In this document: positions 61,366 through 64,000 of the stretch, one piece after another
How positions within the stretch are numbered: the first letter of the stretch is position 1
Layout: every line of letters starts with the position of its first letter
Assembly: GCF_910589235.1 (NCBI RefSeq)
Contig: NW_025813595.1
Span: 5,410,501-5,474,500 of the forward strand
Origin: Vespa crabro
Lineage: Eukaryota > Arthropoda > Insecta > Hymenoptera > Vespidae
Reading direction: 5' to 3'
Length of the DNA: 64,000 nt
The notes under the pieces: model-generated
Seen by the model: the letters and a program-made list of their open reading frames with translations, nothing else
What the model was told of the DNA's origin: nothing
The model's database searches: none
Program-made: the position numbers and the translations under genes

Positions 61366-63452
61366 ATTATTATCGTTATTATCGTTATTACCGTTATTAT
61401 TTTTATTAATATTATCGTTATTATCGATATTATTATAATCGTTATTATAGTTATTATCATAATTATTGTCATTATTATTATCGTTGTCACCGTTATTATC
61501 CTTACTTTCGTAAGTATTATTATTATTATTAATGTTATTATCGTTGATATCGTTTTTTTTATATTATTATTTTCGATAATATCGTTATTATTGTTATTTT
61601 TATTACCTCTATTATTGTTGTAATTGCTATTATTATTATAATTATAATCGTTATTGTCATTATTATTGTTATTATCGTAATTATTGTTGTCATTCATATC
61701 GTTATTATCGTTCATATTGATATTATTGATAATATATTAATTATTATTATCGATATTAACGTTATTTTGGTTATTATTATTATAGTTATTATCGATATTA
61801 GCGTTATTATTGGTAGTATTGTTATTATTACTACTATTACTATCGTCATTTTCGTTATTATCATTATCATAACTTTTATTATTATTATTGTCGTTATTAT
61901 CTTTATTATCGTTATTATCGTTATTATTATTTTTATTACCTTCATTATCGTTATTATTATTTTCGTTTTTATCGTAATTATCTTTATTATTGTTATTATT
62001 ATTATTGTCGTTATTGTTTTTATTATCGTAATTATATCTTTTATTATTATCGTTATTAGCGTAATTGTCGCTATTATCATTATTATCTTCTCGATATTAT
62101 AGTTTTTATCGTAATTATCGTTATTATTATTATTTTTTTTATTCTCTTTATAATCGTTATTATCTTTATTATGATTATTATTGTTACCGTTTTTATCGTT
62201 ATTGACGTTATCATCGTTAATATTATGATTTTTTTCGTATTTATCGCTATTATCATTATTATCGTTATTATCGTAATTATTGTTATTATTAATATCGTTA
62301 TTATCGTTGTCATCTTTATTATTACTATCGTTATTATCGTTATTGTATTCATTATAGATATTACTATTATTAATATTGTCGTTATTGTTGTTAATATTAT
62401 TATTGTTATTATCTTTATTATCGTTTTTATCGTTATTAATATTATCATTATTATCTTCATTAATGTTATTATTATTTTTATTATTATTATTAGTAATATT
62501 GTCGTTACTATCGTTATTATCTCTATTATTATTATTATTCTTTTGTAATTATCGTTATTATCGTAATTACCGATATGATTATTATTATTATTAACGTTAT
62601 AATGGTTATTATCGTCATTGTTGATATTATCATTATTATTATTATTGATAATATCGTTAATATTGTTATTATTATTATTGATATTATCGTCATTATCGTT
62701 ATTATCGCTATTATCGTTAATATCGTTATTATTATTATTACTATTAGCGTTATTATCGGTACTATTGTTATTATTGCTAACTTGGCCACTATTACTATCG
62801 TTATTCTACTAAATATTGTTTTTATTATTATTTACCTTATTATCGTTATTATCATTATTATTCCTATTATTGTTATTATTATTATAATTATGTCGTTTAT
62901 ATCATTATTATCATTATTATCGTTATTATCATTATCGTTAATGTCGTTTATATGGTTATTATCATTATTAATATTATTATTATTATCGGTATTACCGTTA
63001 TTATCGCTAATTTTATTAATACTGTTTTCGTTATTACAGTTATTATTAATTCTGTTATTACTGTATAATTTTTAATATTGTTATTATTATTATTTTTATT
63101 ATTTTCGATATTATTGTTATCATCATTGTTCTTATCATTAATATTATCTTTAATATCGTTAATATTCGTTGTTATCGTTATTATGCTTTTCATCCTTATT
63201 ATTGTTATTATTATTATCGTTATTACCGTTTTCAATATTATTATTATTATCGTTATAATCGATATTATCGTTATTGTTGTTATTATTAATGTGGTTCTTA
63301 TCGTTATTATTCATATTATCGAAATTTTTATTATTAATAATATTATTATTATTATTTTTCTTCTTATTATTATTATTATTATTACTATTACTATTATTGT
63401 TATTTTTATTATAATTATTATTTTTGTTATTATTATTATTATTGTTGGCTCT

Positions 63453-64000
63453 AGCTTACGAAAGGGACACCACAAGGTGGAGAAACAGAGATACTCGCGC
63501 AAGCGAAATTCCTCCTTGCAAATATGAAGTTGGCTATTGCGAGATAGCAAAATGTGAACAACATGATAAAGGAAGGACTCCTAGAACTGGAGGAGATAAT
63601 AAATAGTCTCGTGTTCATCTACAAATCTCGAAATGAGGTCAATTAGGTAGCGAGGAAACTCGACCGAGTTTCTCAGAACCCTTGGGGAAATTCTGCAACT
63701 GAGTACGGCGCAAGTAAGAGAGTAGCTACAAGCCCGCCGCAGTTGCCTGATGAAAGCCTCAAAAAACCGAGGCAAGAGGCGACGACGACCGAAGACGCTA
63801 TGTGGTCGGAGGTCGCCAATAAGAGAAGAAGCAAAGAGAAACCAGCAAAGAAGGCAACGAAACACCCACAGGAGGAAAAAAAGGAGCCGAGCAAATCGGA
63901 ATACAGGCCGAGAAAAAGAACGAGGCCGGACGCAATCCTCCTGAAACCTGCGAATGGTAAATCATACGCAGACGTAGTCGGAGCTATTCACCAGCGCTTT
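63453..64000 (+). mobile_element. R1-clade LINE copy E (5'-truncated, runs off the window)
   Basis: Satellite gives way to sequence homologous to copy A from about 8042 onward (GGGACACCACAAG...). It is therefore truncated further upstream than C and D but still lacks the 5' UTR. It continues beyond base 64000. Confidence 0.92.
63466..64000 (+). pseudogene. LINE ORF1 N-terminal half, copy E (partial)
   Basis: One frame reads GTPQGGETEILAQAKF, then stops after MKLAIAR (near 63544) and again near 63643. It continues RVSQNPWGNSATEYG, PPQLPDESLKKPRQE, a Lys/Arg-rich segment (KKATKHPQEEKKEPSKSE) and ILLKPANGKSYADVVG at the window edge. No frameshift is visible in this stretch, only stops. The zinc knuckles would lie outside the window. 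Confidence 0.87.

Larger units (their letters stand above)
53731..63452 (+). repeat. TTATTATCG satellite, block 9
   Basis: The longest array block, 9.7 kb. It contains a 42-bp tandem duplication (54189-54272), pure (TTA)n tracts (55147-55191 and 59964-60006), two copies of the recurrent higher-order block (56582 and 61202), and an irregular AT patch near 58330-58360. No gene seen; the 413-codon frame at 55123-56364 is a repeat translation. Confidence 0.95.

Noticed and set aside
1..63452. CRISPR array
   Set aside because: There are no fixed direct repeats separated by unique spacers; the whole sequence is a degenerate short-period satellite.
1..63452. Canonical telomere repeat
   Set aside because: The unit is neither TTAGG nor any G-rich telomeric motif I know, and it is too degenerate. 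A subtelomeric location remains possible but cannot be shown from sequence alone.
1..64000. tRNA, rRNA or conserved host genes
   Set aside because: I found no cloverleaf-like tRNA, no rDNA-like segment and no conserved cellular protein in any frame outside the mobile elements.

Overview
This is eukaryotic repeat DNA, most likely insect heterochromatin. The evidence is an R1-clade non-LTR retrotransposon (LINE) in five copies, an errantivirus-like Ty3/gypsy element with an envelope-type third ORF, strong AT richness and no host gene that I can recognise. A hymenopteran, perhaps an ant, is my guess for the host, but nothing here proves the order. No prokaryotic operon, tRNA, rRNA or CRISPR array is visible.

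About 39 kb of the 64 kb is one degenerate satellite built on the nonamer TTATTATCG. It always reads in the same orientation on the + strand and is interrupted by mobile elements (array blocks 1-3775, 4942-7511, 10661-12813, 20303-20435, 20752-23130, 27269-35109, 37681-43121, 44752-49686, 53731-63452). Within it are pure (TTA)n tracts, CpG-decay variants (TTG, TCA), short tandem duplications and dispersed higher-order blocks of 100-400 bp or more.

Five copies of one LINE interrupt the array, all on the + strand: copy A 7512-10660, copy C 23131-27268, copy B 35110-37680, copy D 49687-53730 and copy E from 63453 to beyond the window. The family plan, read from all copies together, is: a 5' UTR of about 220 bp with a conserved putatively structured block; ORF1 of about 490 codons (basic region, KSYADVVG motif, CCHC zinc knuckles); an ATGA overlap; ORF2 with endonuclease, reverse transcriptase (YADD) and a C-terminal Cys/His motif; and a 3' UTR of about 290 bp ending in a short A-tail. 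Every copy is broken by stops, frameshifts and deletions. Array sequence next to different copies aligns (A with B upstream, C with D upstream, B with D downstream). This suggests either strict target-site choice inside the satellite or amplification of array-plus-LINE blocks.

An LTR retrotransposon occupies 12814-20302: 5' LTR, primer binding site, gag, protease, RT, RNase H, integrase and the start of an envelope-like ORF. It then stops abruptly in the satellite with no 3' LTR. Two LTR-only copies of the same family lie in the opposite orientation (3776-4941, truncated; 43122-44751, apparently complete). A separate 316-bp insert at 20436-20751 is flanked by an 8-bp duplication, and a related array block at 32.2 kb appears to be the empty site.

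No gene in the window looks functional as it stands. The interest lies in the relation between a nonamer satellite and an orientation-biased LINE lodged in it, and in how they evolve together.
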